Shown: positions 24,896 to 34,948 of the stretch, piece after piece | Layout of the letters: each line of letters starts with the position of its first letter | How positions within the stretch are numbered: the stretch's first letter is position 1 | Translations under genes and position numbers: made by a program | Notes under the pieces: model-generated | Databases searched by the model: none | What the model was told of the DNA's origin: nothing | Seen by the model: only the letters and a program-made list of their open reading frames with translations | Assembly (NCBI GenBank): GCA_030654015.1 | Contig: JAURYI010000002.1 | Coordinates: 1-64,000, forward strand | Direction of reading: 5' to 3' | DNA: 64,000 bases | DNA from: Methylococcales bacterium | Lineage (GTDB): Bacteria > Pseudomonadota > Gammaproteobacteria > Methylococcales > Methylomonadaceae

Positions 24896-27800
24896 ATGAC
24901 ATTTACTGATATTTTCATACATAAGCCCGTTCTGGCAACCGTGGTTAGTCTGGTGCTGCTGGTGCTGGGCTTGCGGTCTTTAAGTGATTTACCCGTGTTG
25001 CAATACCCGCGCACCGAAAATGCGGTGGTTACGGTGTCTACCGCTTATTACGGCGCGGATGCAGAAGTGATTGCGGGTTTTATCACTACGCCCTTGGAAA
25101 ATGCGATTTCTCAGGCGAATGGCATTGATTACATGACTTCTACCAGTCATACAGGCATGAGTACCATCACGGCGAATTTACGTCTGAATGTCGATAGTAA
25201 TGATGCGCTGACGGAAATTACCGCTAAAGTAAATTCCGTACTGAATCAATTACCGCCTGAAGCACAAAATCCCGTTATCAATGTCAAAATCGGCGAAACC
25301 ACCGATGCCATGTATATCGGTTTTTCCAGTGATGTCCTGCCCGCCAACAATATCACCGATTATCTGACGCGCTCTGTACAGCCCAAATTGCAGTCGGTCA
25401 GCGGCATACAACTGGCAGAAATTCTGGGCGGCAAAAATTTTGCGTTACGCGCGTGGCTAGATCCGAACAAATTGGCAGCGTATTCATTGACTGCTACCGA
25501 TGTGAATGCAGCACTGGCAAAAAACGATTTTTTATCCAGTTTAGGCAATACCAAAGGCACGATGGTGCAGGTCAATTTAACGGCCTCGACTAATTTGCAC
25601 AGCGTTGAAGAATTTGAACAGCTGATTATTTATCAAAAAAACGGAGTACTGGTACGCCTGAAAGATGTTGCTAACGTGACCTTAGGGTCGGATGATTATG
25701 AATCCAACGTGGCGTTTGACGGCAATAAAGCGGTGTATATCGGCTTGCAAATCGCCCCCGATGCCAATTTGCTGGAAGTGATCGGGCGTGTGAAAGCGGT
25801 GCTTCCAGACATTCAGGCGCAATTGCCCACAGGTATAGACGCAAAAATTGTGTACGACACCACTGAGTTTGTTAAAAGCGCGGTTGATGGTGTGATTCAC
25901 ACGCTGGTTGAAGCGTTGTTGATTGTGGTTCTGGTCGTGTTTATTTTTCTGGGGTCGCCGCGTGAAATTCTGATTCCCGTCATCGCCATTCCGCTGTCGT
26001 TAATCGGCACGTTCAGCATGATGTTATGGCTGGGCTTTTCCATTAATTTGCTGACGCTGTTGGCGTTGGTGATTGCGATTGGTTTGGTGGTTGATGATGC
26101 GATTATTATTGTCGAAAACGTCAATCGTCATTTAAAACACGGCATGACTCCCGTGGCTGCGTCGTTATTGGCGGCGCGTGAGTTGGCAGGGCCGATTATT
26201 TCCATGACGGTGGTATTAATTGCGGTGTATGTGCCTGTGGGGTTTCAGGGCGGACTGACGGGCGCGTTGTTTTCTGAGTTTGCCTTTACCTTGGCAGGCG
26301 CGGTGACTATTTCCGCCGTGGTCGCGCTCACCTTATCACCGATGATGTGTTCAAAAATGCTCAAACCCCATGATGATAGCCGTCATGGGTGGGAAGAAAA
26401 AACCATTGAGTTCATTGACCGTAGTTTTGACAAGCTCAGCCATACCTATTCACGGATGCTGCATGGTTCGCTGAATTATTTGCCCGTTACAGTTCTGTTC
26501 GCGCTGATTATTCTGGTCAGCAGTTATTTTCTCTATCAAAGTGCTAAAAGTGAATTAGCTCCGCAAGAAGATCAGGGCATTGTGCTGGCATTTTCCACCA
26601 GCGCACCTAATGCAACGCTTGAACAGCGGTTAATGTATGCAGGGCAGGTGCTGAATATCTTTCAAAAACACGCCGAAACCGATCATGTGTTTCAGTTGGA
26701 TATGCCCGGTCAATCTATTGCAGGCATGGTGCTGAAACCGTGGGATAAGCGGGAGCTGAATTCTAACGCATTGCAGCCGATGATACAGCAAGAACTGAAT
26801 GCGATTGCAGGCAGTCGGGTGGCGGCGATTCAATTGCCGTCTTTGCCGGGTAGTAGCGGAATGCCGATACAATTTGTTATTAATTCCACTGAATCGCCGA
26901 CTAAAATGCTGGCGGTGTCCGAGCAGTTTATGCAGGAAGCGCAAAAAAGCGGAATGTTCATGTTTCTGAACAGTGATTTAAAAGTCGATCAACCGCAGTC
27001 GCGCGTTATGATTGACCGTAATAAAACCGCCTTGCTGGGTTTGACCATGCAGGATGTCGGCGCGTCATTAAGTGCGTTATTGGGCGGTAATTATGTCAAT
27101 TATTTCAGCGTGGCGGGACGCTCGTATCGCGTCATTCCCCAAGTACAGCAACAGGCGCGACTCAATGCGGATCAATTGCTTAATTATCAATTCCGTACTG
27201 CCAATGGCGCGTCATTGGCACTGTCCAGTATTGCCTCCATTGAAACTGAAACCGTGCCGCAGTCATTAAACCATTTTCAACAGCTGAATTCGGCGACCAT
27301 TTCAGGCGTACCGTTGCCCGATGTCGCCTTGGGTGACGCATTGCACAGCTTAAAAGAATTGGCGGATAAAACCCTGCCTGTGGGTTATTCAGTGGATTAT
27401 GGCGGGCAGGCGCGGCAAGTGATGCAGGAATCCAATTCCTTTATGTTCACCTTTTTATTCGCGCTGATTATTATTTTTCTTGCCTTGGCGGCGCAATTTG
27501 AGAGCTTTCGTGATCCGTTTATTATTTTGGTATCGGTGCCGATGTCGATTACAGGCGCATTGATTTTTGTCGCCTTAGGCATCGGCAACGCCACGCTGAA
27601 CATTTATACCGAAGTGGGCTTTGTCACCTTGATGGGTTTAATCAGTAAACATGGTATTTTAATCGTCGAGTTTGCCAATCAAAGCCAACTGGCAGGCAAA
27701 AGCAAACGTGAAGCCATTGAAATCGCCGCCAGTACCCGTTTGCGCCCTGTGTTAATGACTACCGCCGCGATGGTGTTAGGTGTATTGCCGCTGATTGTTG

Positions 27801-27937
27801 CTACAGGTGCAGGTGCGGCGGCGCGGTTTAATATGGGACTGGTGATTGCCTCAGGTTTGGCAATTGGTACACTGTTCACGTTATTTGTGGTACCAGCGGT
27901 GTATTTATTGCTGGGGCAAAATCACACGAACAAATAA
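24896..27937 (+). CDS. RND efflux pump, inner-membrane permease
   Basis: Proton-driven resistance-nodulation-division transporter of about 1013 residues, with twelve membrane segments and two large periplasmic loops. The proton-relay aspartates are in GLVVDDAIIIVENV, and the second half has GFVTLMGLISKHGILIVEFAN. ATG at 24896 gives the standard MTFTDIFIHKPVLATV start; the upstream TTG lies in the palindrome and is rejected. It belongs with the channel and adaptor at 14.9-17.6 kb. Its original ribosome site may have been altered by the insertion, as only AT-rich sequence and the palindrome precede it. Confidence 0.95.
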   Translation: MTFTDIFIHKPVLATVVSLVLLVLGLRSLSDLPVLQYPRTENAVVTVSTAYYGADAEVIAGFITTPLENAISQANGIDYMTSTSHTGMSTITANLRLNVDSNDALTEITAKVNSVLNQLPPEAQNPVINVKIGETTDAMYIGFSSDVLPANNITDYLTRSVQPKLQSVSGIQLAEILGGKNFALRAWLDPNKLAAYSLTATDVNAALAKNDFLSSLGNTKGTMVQVNLTASTNLHSVEEFEQLIIYQKNGVLVRLKDVANVTLGSDDYESNVAFDGNKAVYIGLQIAPDANLLEVIGRVKAVLPDIQAQLPTGIDAKIVYDTTEFVKSAVDGVIHTLVEALLIVVLVVFIFLGSPREILIPVIAIPLSLIGTFSMMLWLGFSINLLTLLALVIAIGLVVDDAIIIVENVNRHLKHGMTPVAASLLAARELAGPIISMTVVLIAVYVPVGFQGGLTGALFSEFAFTLAGAVTISAVVALTLSPMMCSKMLKPHDDSRHGWEEKTIEFIDRSFDKLSHTYSRMLHGSLNYLPVTVLFALIILVSSYFLYQSAKSELAPQEDQGIVLAFSTSAPNATLEQRLMYAGQVLNIFQKHAETDHVFQLDMPGQSIAGMVLKPWDKRELNSNALQPMIQQELNAIAGSRVAAIQLPSLPGSSGMPIQFVINSTESPTKMLAVSEQFMQEAQKSGMFMFLNSDLKVDQPQSRVMIDRNKTALLGLTMQDVGASLSALLGGNYVNYFSVAGRSYRVIPQVQQQARLNADQLLNYQFRTANGASLALSSIASIETETVPQSLNHFQQLNSATISGVPLPDVALGDALHSLKELADKTLPVGYSVDYGGQARQVMQESNSFMFTFLFALIIIFLALAAQFESFRDPFIILVSVPMSITGALIFVALGIGNATLNIYTEVGFVTLMGLISKHGILIVEFANQSQLAGKSKREAIEIAASTRLRPVLMTTAAMVLGVLPLIVATGAGAAARFNMGLVIASGLAIGTLFTLFVVPAVYLLLGQNHTNK

Positions 27938-27994
27938 TCATTATTTCCATGCTGGAGCGTGGAAACACTCACTTACTATTGGAAGCACAAACGA

Positions 27995-29332
27995 ATGTCA
28001 CGCAGAGCAAGAAAAAAACCCTTACCCACTACGCCGATTAAAGTCACTATTGAATCCTTAACCCATGACGGACGCGGTGTCGCTCATGTTGATGGTAAAG
28101 TGGTGTTTATTGATGAAGCCTTACCCACTGAAGAAGTCGAATTCCTCTACACCGAAATTCGCAAAGATTATGCCGAAGGCAGAACCGTCAAGGTACTGAC
28201 TCGCGCCGAAGACCGCGTGGATGCGTTATGCCCGCATTATGGTGTATGCGGCGGCTGTAGTTTTCAGCACGTTGAATCCAATGCACAAATCCGTATCAAA
28301 CAAGATTTACTCCTTGACCAGTTCAAACGCATCGGCAAAGTAGAAATCCCTGAATTATGGCAACCCTTGGAAAGTGCGCATTGGGGTTATCGCCGTAAAG
28401 CGCGGATGGGCGTTAAATTTGTCGCCAAGAAAAACAACCGCGTGCTGGTGGGTTTCAGAGAACGCCGCCATCCGTATCTGGCGGAAATTGACAGCTGTAT
28501 TGTGATGCACCCGATAGTCGGTACGCGCTTGATTGCCTTAGGCGAAATGATAGGTCAGTTGAGCATTCGCGATAAAATTCCGCAAATTGAAGTCGCCATC
28601 GGTGATGAGCTATGCGTGTTATCCATTCGCGTGTTAGAGCCGCCCACAGCCGAAGACATGGACATCATGAAAGCCTTTGAACGGGAACACCCGCTGACGC
28701 TGTGTCTGCAATCCAAAGGCCCTGATACCATCGTGCCGTTAGACGGCGAACCTGAGGTCATACCGACTTACGCACTACCCGATCACGGTATTGAATTCAA
28801 ATTCAGACCTGCTATGTTCACCCAAGTGAATTACGAGATTAATCGGCAAATGATTAACCGCGTGCTGGATATTTTGCAGTTAAACGAGAACGACAACGTG
28901 CTGGATTTATTCTGCGGCTTGGGTAATTTTACCCTGCCAATGGCGAAATATGCGGGTAGCGTGGTTGGTGTTGAAGGTGATGCACCGTTGATTAATCATG
29001 CGAAAGAAAATGCCCGCCACAATAACATCACTAACGTGGAATATTATGCGGCAGATTTAAGCAAAGACTTGAGCGATGCGCCGTGGGCAAATCGCAAATA
29101 CAATAAAATCATGCTCGACCCGTCCAGAGCAGGCGCGTCGGAAGTATTGCCGTATTTTAAAAAATGGCAGCCTGAACAGATTGTCTATGTATCTTGTAAC
29201 CCGTCTACGCTGGCGCGTGATGCTGGGATTTTGGTGAATGAATTGGGTTATACCTTGGTGAAAGCAGGCGTAATGGATATGTTTCCACAAACCGCTCATG
29301 TGGAATCCATGGCATTATTTCAAAAAAACTAA
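27995..29332 (+). CDS. rlmD: 23S rRNA (uracil-1939-C5)-methyltransferase
   Basis: Methylates U1939 of 23S rRNA. It begins with a TRAM domain (PIKVTIESLTHDGRGVAHVDGK), then the 4Fe-4S cluster cysteines in CPHYGVCGGCSFQH, a SAM site DLFCGLGNF, and the catalytic cysteine in VYVSCNPSTLARD. ATG at 27995 gives the usual MSRRARKK start; the longer frame from 27959 has no family similarity. 446 residues is normal for RlmD. Confidence 0.96.
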   Translation: MSRRARKKPLPTTPIKVTIESLTHDGRGVAHVDGKVVFIDEALPTEEVEFLYTEIRKDYAEGRTVKVLTRAEDRVDALCPHYGVCGGCSFQHVESNAQIRIKQDLLLDQFKRIGKVEIPELWQPLESAHWGYRRKARMGVKFVAKKNNRVLVGFRERRHPYLAEIDSCIVMHPIVGTRLIALGEMIGQLSIRDKIPQIEVAIGDELCVLSIRVLEPPTAEDMDIMKAFEREHPLTLCLQSKGPDTIVPLDGEPEVIPTYALPDHGIEFKFRPAMFTQVNYEINRQMINRVLDILQLNENDNVLDLFCGLGNFTLPMAKYAGSVVGVEGDAPLINHAKENARHNNITNVEYYAADLSKDLSDAPWANRKYNKIMLDPSRAGASEVLPYFKKWQPEQIVYVSCNPSTLARDAGILVNELGYTLVKAGVMDMFPQTAHVESMALFQKN

Positions 29333-29342
29333 TATAAATATC

Positions 29343-29410
29343 GTCCACGAAAAGCACGAAAGACACGAAACAAACACAGGTTTTTTCTGCTTTTCGTGTC
29401 TTTCGTGGAC
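29343..29410. repeat. GTCCACGAAA inverted repeat
   Basis: The ends are GTCCACGAAA and TTTCGTGGAC, with CACGAAAGACACGAAA repeated inside, so several alternative hairpins are possible. It lies just after the rlmD stop and may terminate it. A related inverted pair with the same TTTTCGTGG ending lies between mmoZ and mmoD. Confidence 0.75.
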
Positions 29411-29473
29411 AAAAACTAAAAACGATTGGTTTTTGCGTGGATGTGGTTTAACAAGCATGAGCCAATATTTTTA

Positions 29474-29501
29474 TTGACATATTGGTTGAACATTCTATAA
29501 T
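29474..29501 (+). promoter_or_regulatory. Sigma-70 promoter of tRNA-His
   Basis: A perfect -35 TTGACA (29474-29479) and a perfect -10 TATAAT (29496-29501), 16 bases apart. A GC-rich stretch (GCGGC) follows the -10 box, as in stringently controlled stable-RNA promoters. The predicted start is near 29508, about 57 bases before the tRNA. Confidence 0.85.
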
Positions 29502-29564
29502 AAGCGGCTGTTTCGGCTGATACCTAACAAGTATCAATCTTGCTGTATACAGTGTCTATATTGT

Positions 29565-29641
29565 GGTGAGCGTAGCTCAGTTGGTAGAGTCCCGGATTGT
29601 GATTCCGGTTGTCGCGGGTTCGAGCCCCGTCGTTCACCCCA
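29565..29641 (+). tRNA. tRNA-His (anticodon GTG)
   Basis: A 77-base cloverleaf. The acceptor stem GTGAGCG pairs with CGTTCAC, with the extra G-1 against C73 that marks tRNA-His. The D loop is AGCTCAGTTGGTAGAG, the anticodon stem CCGGA/TCCGG presents GTG, the T arm is CGGGTTCGAGCCCCG, and CCA is encoded. It has its own strong promoter. Confidence 0.97.
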
Positions 29642-29704
29642 CCTACAATAGTTGCAACAGGCATGGTTAATCCCGCCTTTTTTATCTGCTAAAAATACTC
29701 ACTA

Positions 29705-30136
29705 TTACCAGCCCTTGGTATGAAAGGCTTTTTTACTGATAATGGTCGGTTCTTCTGAAATAACTTCTTCATACTGTCCCCTGCGTTCGGCGACCCGCTT
29801 GTCATTTACCCGTTTAAATGCCTTTGCATAGTCGTGATTACAACGCGGATCATTATGCCAATTTCTGACCTTATATTCACACACGGCTATATAAGTGCCG
29901 ACCATCATTTTTCGGTTCAGTTTTTTAATCACCCGTTCAGCAACGGCATCAGGCACGATGTCCGCTAAAATATGATGATGCACGGCGCGTGTTTGCGTAT
30001 CTCTTTGCGTCAGCACTAAAATACTTTGGATTTTTCCCCGTTTACTAAACCAGCTGCCTTTTACCTCAGGATATAGAAAGTCTACTACATCGTGTTTTTT
30101 GGTTTTTGCAGACACTCTTTTCAGAATAATTATCAT
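29705..30136 (-). CDS. Conserved-looking hypothetical protein
   Basis: A 143-residue basic soluble protein that I do not recognise. It begins MIIILKRVSAKTKKHDVVDFLYP, has a central RAVHHHILADIVPDAVAERVIKKLN segment, and ends with a lysine- and arginine-rich region (RVNDKRVAERRGQYEEV). No signal peptide or membrane segment. The first third, with strands and a KG-W pattern, could be a small barrel, but no family can be named. It is transcribed toward the tRNA, in its own unit downstream of dabA. Confidence 0.6.
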   Translation of the reverse strand: MIIILKRVSAKTKKHDVVDFLYPEVKGSWFSKRGKIQSILVLTQRDTQTRAVHHHILADIVPDAVAERVIKKLNRKMMVGTYIAVCEYKVRNWHNDPRCNHDYAKAFKRVNDKRVAERRGQYEEVISEEPTIISKKAFHTKGW

Positions 30137-30242
30137 CCTGTTGACCTCAATATGGTTATACCCCTACATCATCTTATTGGTGCATTCGTCTGCCAATTAG
30201 TTTTTCTTAAATGGGTTACACCCAGAAAAAGGGTGTTATCCA

Positions 30243-33200
30243 CTAATAATAGTCGCTTTGTTTAATTAATGCAGGAGCGACAGGTTCGCTTTTATCTTTA
30301 TAACAATTCGGTGATTTTTCATAAGTCGGTAATTCGATGTTGTCCGCTTGCCAGAGAACAAAACCTGTACCGCGTTCAAATACATAAATATCGCTGTTAT
30401 CGGGGTCTTTGGCACTGAGATGCAACCAGCCGCCCGCTATCAGTTCACGCAAACTGTCTTGCCGTGCATAGATTTGTTCCAGCACGGAGGTTTTCGCTTC
30501 CACTAACAGCTGCAAACGCATAGCTTCATGAATTTCTACCATTTGTTGCGGTAAGCCTGTGCGTAAATCGCTGCTGGTGCCGTCCATGATACCGAAAAAA
30601 CCCGTCACATTATGGGGTACTTTTGTGCCACAGCCAAAGCGGTCATTATTAACGCTGGAAAAATAATATTCCAGATTGATACCCGCACCGACTGGGCCGA
30701 CGGCTAATAAAATGCCTTCGAGAATTTTTCCGTCGCTATCTTGGGTGGGATCGTAAGAAATTAAAAACACGCGGCGGTCAAAAAACGCACCTTGGGTTAA
30801 TGAACGTCGTCCAACGATGGCGGCGGCGTTGGTCGCGTGTCCTAGCTCAGGACGTGCCTGTGAAAAATCGGTGGCGCGTTCCTGAATGTGCTGCAAAGCG
30901 GCTTCAAAGCTGGGATTGCGTGGTGCCGAGGCTAAACGCCGACACCGTTCATGTGCGGATAAATACCGTGCGTGGTTTAAATCACCTTGCAGTTTGTTAA
31001 ATGCGGGTTGCAGGGCAGGGGGTAATTCGCTCAAATCATACCAATCAATATTTTCATTACAGGTATTGTGTTCTGCGCCGATAAACCAGCTATCAGCGGG
31101 AATGTGAATGCCGCGTTCTGCCAGTAGTTTACGAATCTCAGGACGATTCGCCATAGCGGCAAACACCCGCGCATTGGGGCCGCCGTGTCGTCCGCTGCAC
31201 GCGCCACAATCATACGCGGCACGGTGCGGATTATTCTGACTGATTGAGCCGTGTCCAAACAGCACCACTAAAGGCGCGAATACATTGGTTAAGCCCATGA
31301 CGCGCAGTAAATTAGTTACGCGGTCGGCTTGTTCGGTGTCGGTAAAGCCTAAATTAGGTTGTTTAGGTGTGTCTTCAGCGTCGAAAGTAAAATCCAGTTG
31401 CGTGGCAACGGGCGGCGATATTTTGTTGGCAATGTTTGAAATAAGCTGTTGCTGGGTTTTGGGGAACAGCGATTTTCCCAGTAAGCCGATGAGGGTAAGC
31501 GGTGCAAACAAGTCGATGACAGGATGTGATAACAGCGGGTTGCTGCGTGAACTTTGCAGTAATAAATTAGTGATACGGTGGTTGAGTTTGCGACCGCGAT
31601 TATGATGCTCCAAGGTGTCTTCCATCTCGGCAAGCGGTATTTCCTGCACCTGATGGGTGGGCGTGACTACCACAGGGCATAAGGCGGTGGTGGTGCTGTC
31701 ATCTAAGCCTTGATAATTCATCGCGACACCGAAAAATCCTGCCGCGCCCAGCGTTTCCAGCGCAGGATTATGTTCTTCCAAATGACGGCGGAAACTTTCT
31801 TCGCGCTCATCCATACAGAAAATAAGTTGCGCTTCGGGGCGCGTGTCGCGTGTTGCCCAGCGTCCGCGCTGATGATTGGCGGTGAGGGCGTTAAAAAACT
31901 GCTGCCGATAGTGGTACTCGTAAGCGGTCAGCCAGATTTTACTGCGTTCAGTGGCGGTAAATTCATCGAGTTGCGTTAAGAGCGCGTATAACTCGCTCGC
32001 GGGTAACTGCTCAATGTGATTGGCTTGTAAGCCTAAATGCTGACATAAGCGAAACAACCTCCAGCCGCTGTTAAATACCGAGTGGGTATTTTTGCTGTCT
32101 GCCATCGGGCTGAACTGCCACGTCCAGATAGCATCGGCTAATACCTGCCATTGTTCACGGTGACTGCGTTCTGAATTGACCTCCGTAGTAAGCGATTTGG
32201 CTTTGTGGCTGAGGTATTCGGGTAAATCGCCTTGATACAGATGGCGACGCACCATAAATTCCGATAAATTTTTGCGGAAATAATGTTGTAGGCTGGTTAA
32301 GTTGGCTTCCACTTTCCATATTTCGTGGCAGATTTGATTCAGCCACAGCCTGTCCAATGTCAGACGAATCGCCAGATAATCGGCGAGATGAATCGGGGTG
32401 TTGTGTTCGGTTTGATAATCGGGATGTTGTTCGCGCCAGTTAATCATGCCCGACCAGCCCGCCAGTTCCAAGGCGACGCGCTGTAAATATCCACCCCATT
32501 TTTCTTTGGGAATCTCCATTTCCGTCAGATGCAGGATGATGGTATCAATGGCATCTGTGGGCAGACTGGAGACAATCTGTTGCCAGTCGGGCAGTTCATG
32601 CAGAAACAGACTGATGTCATAATCGGTGCTGGCACGCCACGCAGCATACAATCCTAATTTTTCCGCATTAGGTGTATGCCACGCGGCGACCCCTTCATCC
32701 AGTACCGACGCGCAGATGCGTATTAATTTAGGGCGGACAAAATCCAGACTGTCTTTACCGCTTAATGCCAACACCAAACCGCGTAAACTCAGTTCGTCAC
32801 CGACTTGTGCCAGCAGTTCGTCAACTTCCAGCGCGACGTGTTGTCGGGTTTGTGCATGAATAGAGGCATCAGAATGACTGACGCTTAACCAGTCTTCGGT
32901 CTGTTCCAGCGATAAATCCAGCAGGGTTTCAGGATGATAAGCCGCCTGTTGTAAATCCAGTTTGAGTAAAATAGCTTCCCATAAGGCGCGGATATTTTGC
33001 GCGGTGTAGTTGTGGGCAATCGCCGCAGGAACATCCGCTTGTACGGAACTTAAGGCGTTTAATTCTTCCACTTGCCAGATAAATTGACTGACGTTGATAG
33101 CGGATAAATCCACCAACAGCGCGATGGATAAAATATCGTGATGTTTAATGTCTTTACCGTTAATTGTTATCGTAGGGTGGGGATTGCCCACTCTACGAGC

Positions 33201-33467
33201 TAACGCCGCGTTAATATCCGCGTTATTAATACGTCCCTCAGCATAAAACTGTCGATAACGCGCTTCGGAAAGATAGCCGTGTATGCCCGTTAAGGCGGCA
33301 TTATCTTCCAATGCCTGTTCAAAACTGAGATGTTGATAACCGTGCAGGGTATTGTGATGTACGAAATCTTGTAACGGTGCTTGTGCAGGTAAGACATGAT
33401 TGAGGTGTGCCAGTGCGGACAGGATGACTGCACGGTTATCGTCGGAGGTTAAAGCGGCGTGTGGCAT
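30243..33467 (-). CDS. dabA: Inorganic carbon transporter subunit DabA (DUF2309)
   Basis: The large cytoplasmic subunit of the DAB inorganic carbon accumulation complex, thought to act as a vectorial carbonic anhydrase driven by the partner membrane subunit. The 1074 residues fit the family. The zinc-site residues known from Halothiobacillus DabA have clear counterparts: Cys551 and Asp553 in FCMDERE, His739 in FGHGS and Cys754 in YDCGACSGRHGG. The membrane partner lies directly upstream on the same strand, nine bases away. In a methanotroph it would supply bicarbonate/CO2 for anaplerotic or RuBisCO-type fixation. Confidence 0.93.
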   Translation of the reverse strand: MPHAALTSDDNRAVILSALAHLNHVLPAQAPLQDFVHHNTLHGYQHLSFEQALEDNAALTGIHGYLSEARYRQFYAEGRINNADINAALARRVGNPHPTITINGKDIKHHDILSIALLVDLSAINVSQFIWQVEELNALSSVQADVPAAIAHNYTAQNIRALWEAILLKLDLQQAAYHPETLLDLSLEQTEDWLSVSHSDASIHAQTRQHVALEVDELLAQVGDELSLRGLVLALSGKDSLDFVRPKLIRICASVLDEGVAAWHTPNAEKLGLYAAWRASTDYDISLFLHELPDWQQIVSSLPTDAIDTIILHLTEMEIPKEKWGGYLQRVALELAGWSGMINWREQHPDYQTEHNTPIHLADYLAIRLTLDRLWLNQICHEIWKVEANLTSLQHYFRKNLSEFMVRRHLYQGDLPEYLSHKAKSLTTEVNSERSHREQWQVLADAIWTWQFSPMADSKNTHSVFNSGWRLFRLCQHLGLQANHIEQLPASELYALLTQLDEFTATERSKIWLTAYEYHYRQQFFNALTANHQRGRWATRDTRPEAQLIFCMDEREESFRRHLEEHNPALETLGAAGFFGVAMNYQGLDDSTTTALCPVVVTPTHQVQEIPLAEMEDTLEHHNRGRKLNHRITNLLLQSSRSNPLLSHPVIDLFAPLTLIGLLGKSLFPKTQQQLISNIANKISPPVATQLDFTFDAEDTPKQPNLGFTDTEQADRVTNLLRVMGLTNVFAPLVVLFGHGSISQNNPHRAAYDCGACSGRHGGPNARVFAAMANRPEIRKLLAERGIHIPADSWFIGAEHNTCNENIDWYDLSELPPALQPAFNKLQGDLNHARYLSAHERCRRLASAPRNPSFEAALQHIQERATDFSQARPELGHATNAAAIVGRRSLTQGAFFDRRVFLISYDPTQDSDGKILEGILLAVGPVGAGINLEYYFSSVNNDRFGCGTKVPHNVTGFFGIMDGTSSDLRTGLPQQMVEIHEAMRLQLLVEAKTSVLEQIYARQDSLRELIAGGWLHLSAKDPDNSDIYVFERGTGFVLWQADNIELPTYEKSPNCYKDKSEPVAPALIKQSDYY

Positions 33468-33475
33468 GATAAGTC

Positions 33476-34948
33476 CTATAAAAACCGTTTACTTTGCAGA
33501 ATGTTGATGTGTTTGAGCGTACTGGCAGATAAATCAATCAGTGGTGCGGGTAGTAAACCGAAGCCGATAATGCTGATGACCAGCACACTTGCCGCGAGTA
33601 TTTCGGGTAGGCGTAAATCGTCAATGTTCTGCATGGCAGGACTGCTATGCCCTGTAAATAACAAACCGATGGTGCGGATTGCGTAGGCGGCACTGATTAA
33701 TAAACTGATACTGAAAAACACCATCCAGTAGCCCCATTGTTGAAAACCGCCCATCAGGATTTGCAGTTCAGCAACAAACCCCACAGTGCTGGGCAGTCCC
33801 ATTGCCGCAAATAACGTGAAGCTCATAAACAACGCAAAGCGCGGCATCACTTGAATTAAGGAACGATAGTCCTGAATGTTGCGCGTGTGGGTGCGTTCAT
33901 ACAACAGCCCGACCAGCAAAAATAACGCGCCTGCAATCAAGCCGTGCGCGGTCATTTGCATGACCGCGCCTGTCATGCCTAACTCAGTTAAACTGGCGAT
34001 ACCCAATAATACCAGCCCCATGTGGCTGATAGAGGAATACGCAATCATGGCTTTTAAATCACTTTGCCGCCACGCTAACAAGCCGCCGTAAATCATACCG
34101 AACAGAGCTAAAAACAGTAACAGCGGTTGTAACACCTGCGCCGCTTCGGGCAGCATCACCACTGCGCGTAATAAGCCATACGCCCCCATTTTTAACAAAA
34201 TACCTGACAGTAAAATACTCACAGGGCTGGGAGCTTCAACGTGTGCCAACGGCAGCCAGCCATGTAACGGAAAAATCGGCATTTTTACTCCGAAACCGAT
34301 TAAAAAGCCCAATAGCACCAAAATTTGTTCCGTCAGCGGCATATCTTGAGCGATTTGATTCATGGAAGTCATTAATGACCCGCCCTGTTGCAGATCGTAC
34401 TGACTGACCGCCAATAAGCTAATCAGCATAAACACCGAGCCGCCCATGGTGTACAACACAAAATTAAGACTGGCAGAATGTCGCCGTTGTCCGCCCCAGC
34501 GGTCTATCAGGAAAAACAGCGGGATTAAAGTCACTTCCCAGAAAATATAAAATAATGCCCAATCTTGTGCCAAAAACACGCCTAACAGTCCGAATTCCAG
34601 CAACAGAATACAAATATGATAGCCCTTAATGCCATCGGTAATACTGAAAGAGGCAAGCAGGGCAATAGTTGTTAATAAGGTGGCTAATACCAGCATCGGC
34701 ATGGATAAACCATCCACGCCCAGCGCGTAAGCACTGCCCAAGTCAGGATTGAGGGGGAAATATTCACTGAATTGCAAACCGGCATTCGCCTGATCATACA
34801 GACCCAGCACCCAGCAACTGCCTAAAAAAGCCAGTACGGTAAACAGCAGACTGAGAGCGCGAATAATGCGCGTCTGTTGCTTGGGTATAAACGCTAAAAG
34901 CAAAACGCCTAAAGCGGGTGTCCAGAGTAGTAGGCTGAGTATTCCCAT
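33476..34948 (-). CDS. NuoM-like proton-conducting membrane subunit (DabB role)
   Basis: A 490-residue protein with about 14 membrane helices from the complex I antiporter-like family (PF00361). The conserved proton-path residues are visible in FWEVTLIPLFFLI (Glu) and in GFGVKMPIFPLHGWLPLAHVEAPSPVS (Lys and His). Its sequence is closest to the NuoM type. Because it directly precedes dabA, it most likely couples the proton gradient to DabA. No other nuo genes are present, so it is not part of a complex I operon. Confidence 0.88.
   Translation of the reverse strand: MGILSLLLWTPALGVLLLAFIPKQQTRIIRALSLLFTVLAFLGSCWVLGLYDQANAGLQFSEYFPLNPDLGSAYALGVDGLSMPMLVLATLLTTIALLASFSITDGIKGYHICILLLEFGLLGVFLAQDWALFYIFWEVTLIPLFFLIDRWGGQRRHSASLNFVLYTMGGSVFMLISLLAVSQYDLQQGGSLMTSMNQIAQDMPLTEQILVLLGFLIGFGVKMPIFPLHGWLPLAHVEAPSPVSILLSGILLKMGAYGLLRAVVMLPEAAQVLQPLLLFLALFGMIYGGLLAWRQSDLKAMIAYSSISHMGLVLLGIASLTELGMTGAVMQMTAHGLIAGALFLLVGLLYERTHTRNIQDYRSLIQVMPRFALFMSFTLFAAMGLPSTVGFVAELQILMGGFQQWGYWMVFFSISLLISAAYAIRTIGLLFTGHSSPAMQNIDDLRLPEILAASVLVISIIGFGLLPAPLIDLSASTLKHINILQSKRFL

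Noticed and set aside
33476-34948. Part of a respiratory complex I operon
   Set aside because: No other nuo genes flank it; the direct neighbour is dabA, so the DAB role is preferred.
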